Positions 35,408 through 42,975 of a stretch of DNA of 50,166 nucleotides are shown here, in pieces. The position numbers were made by a program, and so were the translations under genes. Each line of letters opens with the position of its first letter. Within the stretch, counting starts at the first letter, position 1. The notes below the pieces were generated by a model. It made no database searches and was not told the origin of the DNA. It saw only the letters and a program-made list of their open reading frames with translations. This DNA comes from an uncultured Nocardioides sp. (lineage in GTDB: Bacteria; Actinomycetota; Actinomycetes; Propionibacteriales; Nocardioidaceae): assembly GCF_946885725.1 (NCBI RefSeq), contig NZ_CAMPGZ010000004.1, positions 1 to 50,166 on the forward strand, written 5' to 3'.

Positions 35408-35522
35408 GCCCCGGCGCCCCGCAACGCTTCATCTTGGCGGTCGCGACCCGACTCCGGACCGCTCGCACTGAGGATGAAAAGTCCCACCCGGTCCGTCTCA
35501 CACCGCCTCGCACCGCGCAGTC

Positions 35523-36518
35523 TCAGGTCGGGGAAGACGATTGCCGGCGAAGGGTGACGGAAGGCGATTCGCCGTACTTCTTTCGGTAGGCGATGGCGAA
35601 TCGTCCCATGTGGACGAATCCCCAGCGGGACGCGACCGTCGTGACGGTGGCCGTCTCCGGGGTGGATCGCCTGAGCTCGTCGTGAACCCCTCGCAGGCGT
35701 AGGCGCTGGAGGTACCGCATGGGGGGCACGCCAGTCTTGCGCTCGAAACCCCGTTGTAGGGCCCGCACACTCAGGTGCACGGCGCCTGCCAGGGACACCG
35801 TCGACCAAGCCTCCTCCGGGGAGGCTTCGAGGAGCTGGATCGCACGGTCGATCGCGAGGGATGGCGAGACAGCCGTGGGTCGAAGCAGTTGGTCGCTGAA
35901 GTTGTGTGGCTGACCCAGGAGGAGGTGATCCACGAGGAGACCCTCGATATGGCGTCCGACGCGGGGGTGCAGGTCAGCTGGAATGCCGTTCTCGAGGTCG
36001 CGCAGGACGACGTTCATAGCCGCACGCACGGTGGCGCCACCCCCGGACATCAGGTCGATGACCGGAGAGAACTGAACGGACTGCGTCAGCTGCTGGCCCA
36101 GCAGCTGTTGCATGGCGCTTTCGATTGATGTCCTCGTGATCATGAGGCACAGCTGTGTCGTGCCTTCCGTCCAGCTGATCGAGGCGGGCTTGCCGGGCAT
36201 GAAGACCATCGCCTGCTGGGGCGTACTCGCCACGGGGGAGTCAAGCCCTGCTCGTGACGCGACCCTTCCGTTCAAGGGCAGGTTGACGTGGAAGTGGTCC
36301 GGAACGGCGGTGACGATCTGTGCGTCCTGGCTGCATGTCAGAAGGCCCGCTGTCATGCTGTGCAGCCGCAGCGCCTCGAGCCGGACTTCGAGAGTCTGTC
36401 CCGCGTCCGCTTCGATGACGACCGGCAGGTAGAGGTCGCCAATGACCGCCGCCGCCTCGTCCAGGTCGGACGTGGTCAGCGCAGGCCTCGACCCCGCACC
36501 GGGCTTCTGGTCTGCCAC
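35523..36518 (-). CDS. AraC-family transcriptional regulator
   Basis: 331-aa regulator. The N-terminal ~190 residues are a cupin-like AraC_binding domain (HFHVNLPLNGRV, MVFMPGKPASISWTEG). The C-terminal ~100 residues hold two helix-turn-helix motifs (WSTVSLAGAVHLSVRALQRG, then TVTTVASRWGFVHMGRFAIA). The GTG at 36518 is preceded by GAGGGGG; the longer frame runs into the promoter. It converges on the ligase/hydroxylase operon and is the likely activator of that pathway. TCCGAA half-sites cluster in its promoter. Confidence 0.9.
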   Translation of the reverse strand: MADQKPGAGSRPALTTSDLDEAAAVIGDLYLPVVIEADAGQTLEVRLEALRLHSMTAGLLTCSQDAQIVTAVPDHFHVNLPLNGRVASRAGLDSPVASTPQQAMVFMPGKPASISWTEGTTQLCLMITRTSIESAMQQLLGQQLTQSVQFSPVIDLMSGGGATVRAAMNVVLRDLENGIPADLHPRVGRHIEGLLVDHLLLGQPHNFSDQLLRPTAVSPSLAIDRAIQLLEASPEEAWSTVSLAGAVHLSVRALQRGFERKTGVPPMRYLQRLRLRGVHDELRRSTPETATVTTVASRWGFVHMGRFAIAYRKKYGESPSVTLRRQSSSPT

Positions 36519-36556
36519 AGCAACCCCCTCGATGAGGCAACGTAGCCAATGGCACT

Positions 36557-36685
36557 TCCGAAGTTCGGACGTGGCCCGCAATCTTGGCTGAGCAATCCGA
36601 AAGGCGCTGATCTGATCTCCGAATTGCGACGTACGCGTCGTCGTGGCTCCGCGTTCTTTCACAGACGACGGACGCAGCAGTCCGA
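36557..36685. promoter_or_regulatory. Cluster of TCCGAA half-sites upstream of the AraC gene
   Basis: The 313-bp gap between the AraC start (36518) and the MarR stop (36832) contains a perfect palindrome TCCGAAGTTCGGA (36557-36569). Further direct copies of TCCGAA begin at 36596, 36618 and 36680. The two middle copies are 22 bp apart, two helical turns, the usual geometry of AraC direct-repeat sites. Autoregulation is likely but inferred. Confidence 0.45.
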
Positions 36686-36736
36686 ACGGTCTGCCCTCAC
36701 TCCGAGGCGGCCTCGACACCCTGGTGCCGGCACGAG

Positions 36737-36770
36737 GCGGGGGTCCTGTCACCCCTGACAGGACCCCCGC
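36737..36770 (-). terminator. Strong hairpin downstream of the MarR/OhrR-like gene
   Basis: A 15-bp perfect stem (36737-36751 with 36756-36770) closed by a CCCC loop. Read on the minus strand it lies about 60 bp past the MarR stop and ahead of the AraC promoter, so it should terminate the MarR transcript. Confidence 0.65.
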
Positions 36771-36831
36771 CCCCGCCCCGTGGGCGGTTGTCTCTCGACG
36801 GCTGGCCCCTGCGGCGTTGCGCGCGGGAGAA

Positions 36832-37329
36832 CTACGGCATCGACCCGTTGCCGGCAGTGTCCTTCTCGAGAGCCGCTTGGGCGACTCCGATCACCCGGGT
36901 GAGCTGCGCATGCAGGGCGCGTAGCTCCTCGACGTCCATGCCGAGCCGATCCACCACGGCGGGCGGGACCTGCTCGGCGTCCTCGCGGAGGGCGCGCCCC
37001 CTCTGAGTCAGGGAGACGGCCAGGGCGCGCTCGTCGCGCGGGTCGCGCTGGCGATGCACGAGTCCGGTGCTCTCGAGGCGCTTGAGCAAAGGGGAGAGTG
37101 TGCCGGGGTCCAGCTGCAGCAGGCGGCTGAGCTCGCGCACCGACAGCGGCTCGTACTGCCACAGCGCGAGCATCACCAGGTACTGCGGATGCGTGAGCCC
37201 CAGCGGATCAAGGATCGGCTTGTAGACCGCGACCACGTTGCGGGCTGCGACCGACAGCGCGAAGCAGACCTGCTGCTCCAAAGCCAGGACGTTCTCACCA
37301 TCCGGCTCGACTCGGGTGGCACGTTCCAT
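36832..37329 (-). CDS. MarR-family regulator, OhrR-like (redox-sensing Cys present)
   Basis: 165-aa winged-helix regulator. LEQQVCFALSVAARNVVAVY places Cys22 where OhrR proteins carry the peroxide-reactive cysteine. LGLTHPQYLVMLALWQYEPL, LQLDPGTLSPLLKRLESTGL and DERALAVSLT complete the OhrR pattern. It probably senses organic peroxides or reactive sulfur/electrophiles and represses divergent transcription. ATG at 37329; the longer frame enters the rhodanese. The partner gene is a sulfurtransferase instead of the usual Ohr peroxidase. Confidence 0.9.
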   Translation of the reverse strand: MERATRVEPDGENVLALEQQVCFALSVAARNVVAVYKPILDPLGLTHPQYLVMLALWQYEPLSVRELSRLLQLDPGTLSPLLKRLESTGLVHRQRDPRDERALAVSLTQRGRALREDAEQVPPAVVDRLGMDVEELRALHAQLTRVIGVAQAALEKDTAGNGSMP

Positions 37330-37340
37330 GCTTGTTAGCC

Positions 37341-37368
37341 TACCAATACTTGGTACACCAATGATTGG
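37341..37368. promoter_or_regulatory. Two palindromic operators between the OhrR-like gene and the rhodanese
   Basis: TACCAATACTTGGTA (37341-37355) has perfect 6-bp arms around TAC, and CCAATGATTGG (37358-37368) has perfect 5-bp arms around one base. Both sit in the 64-bp divergent promoter, 12 bp from the regulator's start. Arm length and AT/CCAA content fit binding of a MarR/OhrR dimer that controls both genes. Confidence 0.6.
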
Positions 37369-37393
37369 CCCACAATGCAAACAGGAGCAGCAC

Positions 37394-38227
37394 ATGAGTA
37401 GAGCGGACGTCCTCGTAGACGGGGACTGGGTCGAGAAGAACCTCGACGTGGACACGGTCGTGGTGGTCGAGGTCGACGAGGACAGCCAGGCCTACTACCG
37501 CGATCACATCCCCGGCGCCGTCGCCCTGGACTGGAAGCGCGACCTGCAGGACCCGCTGCGGCGCGACTTCGTCGACCGTGCCGGCTTCGAGGCGCTCCTC
37601 TCTGCCAAGGGCATCGCAAACGACGACACGGTCGTGCTCTACGGCGGCAACAACAACTGGTTCGCCGCCTACGCCTACTGGTACTTCAAGGTATATGGCC
37701 ACCGGGACGTCCGCCTGCTCGACGGCGGCCGCAAACGCTGGGAGATCGATGGCCGGCCGCTCAGCACCGACGCGGTAGCCCGGCCCGCGACGCAGTACGT
37801 CGCCCAGGAACCCGACAAGCGACTGAGGGCCCACCGCGACGAGGTCGTCGCAGCCATCGGCTCCGCGAACCTGCTCGACGTCCGCTCCCCGCAGGAGTTC
37901 TCCGGCGAGATCCTCGCTCCGGCTCACTTCCCGCAGGAGCAGCCCCAGGTCGCGGGGCACATCCCGACGGCCGTCAACGTGCCGTGGTCTAAGGCGGCCG
38001 CGGACGACGGAACGTTCCTCCCCGACGAAGAGCTGCGTGAGCTCTACGCCGCCGCGGGACTCGGACTCGACGGCGATCGCGAGACGATCGTGTACTGCCG
38101 CATCGGGGAGCGCAGCGCTCACTCCTGGTTCGTGCTTCACGAGCTGCTCGGCCGGCCGAACGTGAAGAACTACGACGGTTCGTGGGTCGAGTACGGCTCG
38201 CTGGTCGGGGTACCGATCGCCCGGTAG
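37394..38227 (+). CDS. sseA: Sulfurtransferase (tandem rhodanese, thiosulfate/3-mercaptopyruvate type)
   Basis: 277-aa protein with two rhodanese domains. In the first (about residues 1-125) the active-site position reads YGGNNNWFAAY, so it lacks the Cys and is structural. The second (about 150-277) has the catalytic Cys235 in IVYCRIGERSAHSW, the CR(x)GER loop of thiosulfate sulfurtransferases. It moves sulfane sulfur to a thiol or cyanide acceptor. ATG at 37394 has AGGAG 6 nt upstream. Control by the divergent OhrR-like regulator suggests a link to oxidative or sulfur stress. Confidence 0.9.
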   Translation: MSRADVLVDGDWVEKNLDVDTVVVVEVDEDSQAYYRDHIPGAVALDWKRDLQDPLRRDFVDRAGFEALLSAKGIANDDTVVLYGGNNNWFAAYAYWYFKVYGHRDVRLLDGGRKRWEIDGRPLSTDAVARPATQYVAQEPDKRLRAHRDEVVAAIGSANLLDVRSPQEFSGEILAPAHFPQEQPQVAGHIPTAVNVPWSKAAADDGTFLPDEELRELYAAAGLGLDGDRETIVYCRIGERSAHSWFVLHELLGRPNVKNYDGSWVEYGSLVGVPIAR

Positions 38228-38240
38228 GCACGCACGCCCA

Positions 38241-38269
38241 TGGGGCACGGCTGTTGCGGCCGTGCCCCA
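38241..38269 (+). terminator. Terminator-like hairpin after the rhodanese gene
   Basis: TGGGGCACGGC (38241-38251) pairs perfectly with GCCGTGCCCCA (38259-38269) over 11 bp with a 7-nt loop, 13 bp after the sulfurtransferase stop. No T-run follows. Confidence 0.65.
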
Positions 38270-38341
38270 GCCAAGGCGGCCGTTTCGACCGAGCGCCGCC
38301 GTCGCTTTGACGCCACCACGTCGATCTCGAAGGGACACGCC

Positions 38342-38692
38342 GTGAGCCACTTTGATACCCGCACGAGACATCGCCGACGCGCGCGACACCTCATCGACCC
38401 CGACAACCCGCCGCCGCCATCGCGCTACTCGACCGAGCTCAGCACGGTCCAGACGTGGGTGCTCTCAACACTCGCCGTGACGACGATCCTGCACATGTCT
38501 GCGGGCCTGGTCGTCGCAGCTGCGTTCGCCGACGCGATGGACGCCAGAATCGGCCTTCTCGTCATCGCGGGTCTCTTCGGCATCGTGTCCGTCGCCGCGG
38601 GACTGGCGATCCACAAGCGCCGCATCCTCAGCTGGTGGCTGCTCCTCGGCTGGCTGCCCAGCATCGTGGGCGCATGGATCGTGTTCCGCTGA
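38342..38692 (+). CDS. Small membrane protein of unknown function
   Basis: 116-aa protein. A basic, Pro-rich cytoplasmic-looking N-terminus (HFDTRTRHRRRARHLIDP, then PPPPSRYS) is followed by three hydrophobic helices: around WVLSTLAVTTILHMSAGLVV, IGLLVIAGLFGIVSVAAGLA and WWLLLGWLPSIVGAWIVF. I do not recognise a named family. GTG at 38342 is chosen because AAGGGA lies about 8 nt upstream and the protein-like sequence begins there. It stands alone between the rhodanese and the EamA gene. Confidence 0.7.
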   Translation: MSHFDTRTRHRRRARHLIDPDNPPPPSRYSTELSTVQTWVLSTLAVTTILHMSAGLVVAAAFADAMDARIGLLVIAGLFGIVSVAAGLAIHKRRILSWWLLLGWLPSIVGAWIVFR

Positions 38693-38813
38693 CGCGGCAC
38701 CGGGCACCGGATCCGGCGGCTACGGTCAACCCGACGAAACCCACGACGCAGGTGCGCCGGTGCGTTGAAACCCGTCGCGCCACGTATCGGAATCATCACG
38801 AAAAGGCATTCGG

Positions 38814-39743
38814 ATGTGCGCCTACACCACTGCGGCCCCCGCCCGCTCTGACCGGCTTGGGGCATCGCTACTGGTGCTCGCGGGTGCGGGACTGTTCGGC
38901 ACGGTTGGTACAGCCCAGCTGCTGGGGCCCGACGTACCCACGCCGGAGCTCGCCGCCGTGCGGCTCACGGTCTCGGCGGCGCTCTTCTTGATGGTGGCCC
39001 TTCGCGCGGCGCCGACAGCCAGCTTCGTGGCTGCGCTTCGACAGGCTCCGACCTGGTGGGCCGGCGCGGGGCAGGCCGGCTTCAACCTCTGCTTCCTCGG
39101 AGCGATGGCGCAGGCCGGGGTGTCCGTGGGCACTCTGATCGCGATCGGGGCCACGCCGGTCCTGACGGGACTCGCCACGCGTCAGGCCTCCCGGACGTGG
39201 GTCGCGGCGACCGGCGTCGCTGTGGCCGGTCTGACTCTGCTGGTCGTCGGTCAGATGGACGCGGATGCGGGGTCAGCCGTCCCATCTGTGGCCGGCGTCT
39301 TCTTGGCTCTCGGTGCATCCGCCAGCTATGCCACCTACATCATCGCCGGGCGCGCGGCGGCCGATCGTTGTCCTGACATCCGCTCCTATCTGGCTGTCGT
39401 CTTCACCATCGCGTCCCTGTTGACGCTCCCGATCGTCGTCCGGGGGGACGTCAGCTGGGTAGCGGATGTCGAAGGGTTGGTGCTTGTCGCGTACCTCTCG
39501 CTGGTGCCGACGGTGCTCGCCTACAGACTCTTCAACCGCGGGCTCGCGGGCGTTCGGTCCGGTACGGCGGCAACGCTGGGGCTCATCGAGCCGGTTGTCG
39601 CGGCCTTGCTGGCGTTCGCGCTGCTGGGTGAGCGGCTCAGCGCCATGGGCGTAGGCGGGGCGCTGCTCATCCTCACCGGGCTCCTCATCGTCGTTCGCGT
39701 CGAATCCGGCTCTGCACAGCCGACCCAGAACCAGGACGCCTGA
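38814..39743 (+). CDS. EamA-family (drug/metabolite transporter) permease
   Basis: 309-aa inner-membrane protein with about ten hydrophobic helices in two EamA repeats. Each repeat ends in the typical pattern, first GQAGFNLCFLGAMAQAGVSV, then RSGTAATLGLIEPVVAALLA followed by LLGERLSAMGVGGALLILTG. The family exports or imports amino acids, sugars or other metabolites; the substrate cannot be read from the sequence. ATG at 38814. It is monocistronic, with a hairpin in the 290-bp gap to the convergent Lrp gene. Confidence 0.88.
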   Translation: MCAYTTAAPARSDRLGASLLVLAGAGLFGTVGTAQLLGPDVPTPELAAVRLTVSAALFLMVALRAAPTASFVAALRQAPTWWAGAGQAGFNLCFLGAMAQAGVSVGTLIAIGATPVLTGLATRQASRTWVAATGVAVAGLTLLVVGQMDADAGSAVPSVAGVFLALGASASYATYIIAGRAAADRCPDIRSYLAVVFTIASLLTLPIVVRGDVSWVADVEGLVLVAYLSLVPTVLAYRLFNRGLAGVRSGTAATLGLIEPVVAALLAFALLGERLSAMGVGGALLILTGLLIVVRVESGSAQPTQNQDA

Positions 39744-39967
39744 GTGAGCAGCACGCCCTGCTGCAGCGACAACCGCAACACGGACACAATCGGTCGGCAG
39801 AACGCCTTGCGGACAATGGACAGCAATTGCGCACAGATCGGATAGTCCGTGCCGCGCTGAGCCGGTGTAGTTGGTCCCAGTGGGGCCTCCACTCGGTCTG
39901 CTGCGCCCGCCACCCACGCGTAGCACGCCCGGCAGGAGGAACAGCCTTCCCCACGCCGCGGGGGAGC

Positions 39968-39999
39968 CGAGGGTCCTGCCAGACGTGGCGGGACCCTCG
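39968..39999. terminator. Bidirectional terminator-like hairpin between EamA and Lrp genes
   Basis: CGAGGGTCCTGCC (39968-39980) pairs with GGCGGGACCCTCG (39987-39999) over 13 bp with one G-T wobble and a 6-nt loop, between convergent genes. The rest of the gap (39744-40036) shows no gene or clear site. Confidence 0.65.
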
Positions 40000-40036
40000 C
40001 CGCGTCTTACGGCTGGAGTGACGAACCGGCGAGCAC

Positions 40037-41083
40037 TCAGCTGCTCGGCAGCTGAATCGCTTGGTAGTAGAGGTCGAGGCAGAACATCACCTCGGTGTCG
40101 GCGATGCCATCCAGCGTCCTGATCTCGTGGTCCACCAACCGCATCACGTCCTCGGTCGTGCGGCACACGGCTTCGGCGAGGATGTCGAACCGTCCGGCGG
40201 TGATCGCGACGTAGGTGATGGAAGGGAGGCGGGTGAGCTCGTCCGCCACCTCGGAGACCCCTCGGTCGCGCTTGGTCTTGATGGCGACCCACACGACCGT
40301 GTCGAAGTCGAGGCTGCGCGGGTTGACGATGGCGGTGATGCGCATAGCCTGCTCGTCCAGCATCCGCGCGACGCGCTTGCGCACCTGGGACTCCGAAAGT
40401 CCCACCTGCTCGCCCACCAGGGCGAAGGGCGCTCGACCGTTGTCGTGGAGCACCCGCATGATCTCGTAGTCGACTGAGTCCAGGGGGCAAGGGCGTGCCC
40501 TCGACGCGCTGTTGGGCTTGCTCTGGGCGGCCTCCCAGGCGGGCTCCTGGTAGTAGAGGTCGAGGTACGGGAGAACCTCAGCAGAACGTACCCCCGCTCG
40601 GCGCGGGATCTCGTCGTTGACGAAGGTGAGCAGCTGGTCGCGGTCGCGACACAGAACCTCGATCAGCGCGTTGTAGCGGCCCGTCGTGATCACCGCGTAG
40701 TCAACGGCCGGCAGCTCGGCGAACGAGCTCACGACCTCCGTGACGTGGGCGCTGGGATCAACGGTGATCCCCACCATCGCGATGGTCTCGAAGCCGAGCA
40801 GACTCGGGTAGGAGACGGTGGTGATGTGGATGACCCCACCCTCGACCAGCTCGTGCACACGCCGTCGGGCGGTTTTCTCCGGGATGTCGAGCTCCCTCGC
40901 GATGGCCGCGAAGGACCTCCGCCCATCGAGCTGCAGGATCTGGACCAGCCGCCGGTCGAGCTCGGACAGGCGGGGCTCGGAGTCCTCGGCGTTCGCCTGG
41001 CCGGGGGTCAGGCCAGGTGCGAACGTGAAGGCGTGAGGGCCGCGCATTCCGTCGAAGATGGTCTCACTCCCTCTGCCCGCCAC
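40037..41083 (-). CDS. Tandem Lrp/AsnC-family transcriptional regulator
   Basis: 348-aa protein made of two complete Lrp units. Unit 1 has a helix-turn-helix (LDRRLVQILQLDGRRSFAAI, then ARELDIPEKTARRRVHEL) and a ligand-binding RAM domain ending YLDLYYQ. Unit 2 repeats the plan (SVDYEIMRVLHDNGRAPFAL, then VGEQVGLSESQVRKRVARML) and ends CLDLYYQ. Most Lrp proteins have one unit of about 150 residues. GTG at 41083, 5 bp after the amidohydrolase stop; ATG at 41047 is an alternative. It is co-transcribed with the amidohydrolase and probably controls the divergent monooxygenase/ABC operon. Confidence 0.88.
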   Translation of the reverse strand: MAGRGSETIFDGMRGPHAFTFAPGLTPGQANAEDSEPRLSELDRRLVQILQLDGRRSFAAIARELDIPEKTARRRVHELVEGGVIHITTVSYPSLLGFETIAMVGITVDPSAHVTEVVSSFAELPAVDYAVITTGRYNALIEVLCRDRDQLLTFVNDEIPRRAGVRSAEVLPYLDLYYQEPAWEAAQSKPNSASRARPCPLDSVDYEIMRVLHDNGRAPFALVGEQVGLSESQVRKRVARMLDEQAMRITAIVNPRSLDFDTVVWVAIKTKRDRGVSEVADELTRLPSITYVAITAGRFDILAEAVCRTTEDVMRLVDHEIRTLDGIADTEVMFCLDLYYQAIQLPSS

Positions 41084-41088
41084 GCCCG

Positions 41089-42765
41089 TCAGCTCTCGCT
41101 GTCCACGGCCGCGCCGGCGCGCGAATAGACAGTCCTGCCACCGAGGAACACTTCGTCGACCGAGATGTCGAGCAACGCGTCCACGTCGACCTCGTACGGA
41201 TCCCGGTCGAGAATGATCACGTCCGCATGCTTGCCCACCTCGAGCGACCCGTACATGTGCGACTCGCCGAGGATCCGCGCGCCGTTGATCGTGTGCATCC
41301 GCAGGGCCTCGGTGAGCGTGATGGCCTGGTCGGAGTCAATCACGTCCCCGAAGAACGAGCGGCGGGCGAGGGTGCACCAGATGCTGAAGAACGGGTTGGT
41401 CGCCTGCTGCTCGGACCCGATCCACACGTCGGAGCTGCCGGTCAGCGGCCATCCCTGATCCAGGAGGCTCCGGAAGGGGAAACGCCCCTGGGCGCCGTAC
41501 TCGCCCAGATAGGTCGGGAAGAAGTCGCCGAAGGTGTACAGGAAGACAGGCTGCGGGACGGGGTGGATGCCGGCAGCCGCCCACGCCTTGGTGGTCGTCT
41601 CGGGCTCGGGGAGGAAGTTGCCGGCGTGCTCCACGCGCGGGATCGGGGCGCCGTCCGGTACGCCGCCTGCCGCGACGATGGCCTCGCACACCGCCTCCTG
41701 GGCCCGGTCGCCGTTGGCGTGCACGGCGAGCTGGAGCCCCGCTGCAGCGGTCCGTGTCAGCGCGTCCGCGATGTGCTCAGGACTCAGCGCGACCTCGCCG
41801 CACGACCCGTGCTCGTGGACGTAGGGCCGCTTCACTGCGGCGCTCGCGGCGGAGTAGCCGCCGTCGGCGAACATCTTGACGCCGTGGATCTTGAGCAGCT
41901 CGGGCGGGGATGACAACGGTGACGCGGTGCCCATGACGCAGGCTTCATCGAGTGACGTGGTGCCCGGCACCCACATGTAGAGCCGGACACGTGCGCCTAA
42001 GTCTCCGTCCAGGTGGAGCTCGTCCATGGCGGAGAGTCCGTCGAGGCTCTCGGAGATTTCGCCGATGGTGGTGACTCCGAAGCGATTGAACTGTTCCCGC
42101 ACGCCGTTCCGGATCGCCGGCACCAGCTCGTCCCGGGTCAGCTGAGGGAGCGGAAGGAGGTTGTCCATCTCCTTGATCACCCCGGTCGGCTCACCGTTGT
42201 CGTCCCTGATGACGGTCGGCAACCCCGTGATGCTGTGGTCCACCTCTTGGTAGTGAGAGTCGATGCCGGCGAGCTCGAGCGCCCGGCTGTTGAGCACACT
42301 GATGTGCCCGCCTGCGCGCAGCGCGATCGCGACATCGGTGCTGACGCTGTCCAGCTCCTGGCGGGTCGGCAGGCGCTTCTCCGCCAGCTTCTGGTCGAAG
42401 AAGAGGTTGGCCTGGCCCACGAGCCAACCGTCAGTGGCGGACCCCAGGTGGGTCCGCAGCTGGTCCAGGACGGCAGGGATCGTCCCGCACCGAGGAGCGC
42501 GGCAGTCCACCGTCTGGTACTGCAGCCGTGCCGCGACTTCCATGTGCGCGTGCACGTCCACGAATCCTGGGGCGAGCGGTCGACTGCCCAGGTCGCGAAC
42601 CTCGGTGTCCGCTCCAACGAAGGCTGCCGCCTCCTCGCGAGCGCCGACGCCGCAGATCACGCCGTTCAGGACGGCGACGAAGCCCGGCGCCACCGGCGCG
42701 TCGTCCGTCAACCAGAGGACCTTGTCGGAGAGAAGGACAAGATCGGCCGCGTGTTCACCTGACAT
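41089..42765 (-). CDS. YtcJ-like metal-dependent amidohydrolase
   Basis: 558-aa Amidohydrolase_3 protein. The N-terminal metal site is FVDVHAHMEV. LAVHANGDRAQEAV carries the middle His, IPRVEHAGNF another His, and TGSSDVWIGSE the catalytic Asp. Substrate is unknown; relatives hydrolyse amides, N-formyl compounds or cyclic imides. ATG at 42765 has AGGAG upstream; a TTG at 42774 is unlikely. It is the first gene of an amidohydrolase-Lrp operon divergent from the FAD monooxygenase, so the two transcripts probably serve one pathway for a nitrogen-containing compound. Confidence 0.88.
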   Translation of the reverse strand: MSGEHAADLVLLSDKVLWLTDDAPVAPGFVAVLNGVICGVGAREEAAAFVGADTEVRDLGSRPLAPGFVDVHAHMEVAARLQYQTVDCRAPRCGTIPAVLDQLRTHLGSATDGWLVGQANLFFDQKLAEKRLPTRQELDSVSTDVAIALRAGGHISVLNSRALELAGIDSHYQEVDHSITGLPTVIRDDNGEPTGVIKEMDNLLPLPQLTRDELVPAIRNGVREQFNRFGVTTIGEISESLDGLSAMDELHLDGDLGARVRLYMWVPGTTSLDEACVMGTASPLSSPPELLKIHGVKMFADGGYSAASAAVKRPYVHEHGSCGEVALSPEHIADALTRTAAAGLQLAVHANGDRAQEAVCEAIVAAGGVPDGAPIPRVEHAGNFLPEPETTTKAWAAAGIHPVPQPVFLYTFGDFFPTYLGEYGAQGRFPFRSLLDQGWPLTGSSDVWIGSEQQATNPFFSIWCTLARRSFFGDVIDSDQAITLTEALRMHTINGARILGESHMYGSLEVGKHADVIILDRDPYEVDVDALLDISVDEVFLGGRTVYSRAGAAVDSES

Positions 42766-42882
42766 GGCGCACAAGCTCCTCGGATTCGGGGTGGTGGGCG
42801 GGCGTCACGCTAACCCGGCAGAACGGACTACGCAATGACGAAATCTTCCCCAACTCTGCGCACCCTGAGACGAAAGAAGCCC

Positions 42883-42911
42883 TTGACAGGCGTGTCACAC
42901 GCCTGAATAGT
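42883..42911 (+). promoter_or_regulatory. Promoter with palindromic operator in the spacer
   Basis: TTGACA (42883-42888) and AATAGT (42906-42911) are separated by 17 bp. The spacer is filled by AGGCGTGTCACACGCCT (42888-42904), a perfect palindrome with 8-bp arms around one base. A regulator bound there would directly exclude RNA polymerase. It lies 65 bp upstream of the monooxygenase start, in the 210-bp divergent region, so binding could also affect the amidohydrolase-Lrp transcript. Confidence 0.65.
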
Positions 42912-42975
42912 CTCCGCAGACAGTCTTTGGCCGGTGATCCCGGCATCCACCCGAACTCGTTCTCAAGGAGGCTCT

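Noticed and set aside
26276..36518. Ferulate/coumarate degradation as the main call for this cluster
   Set aside because: Ligase plus crotonase plus an aldehyde-oxidising hydroxylase could fit, but the crotonase inside the hydroxylase genes and its end motifs fit the furoyl-CoA set better. Kept as the alternative.
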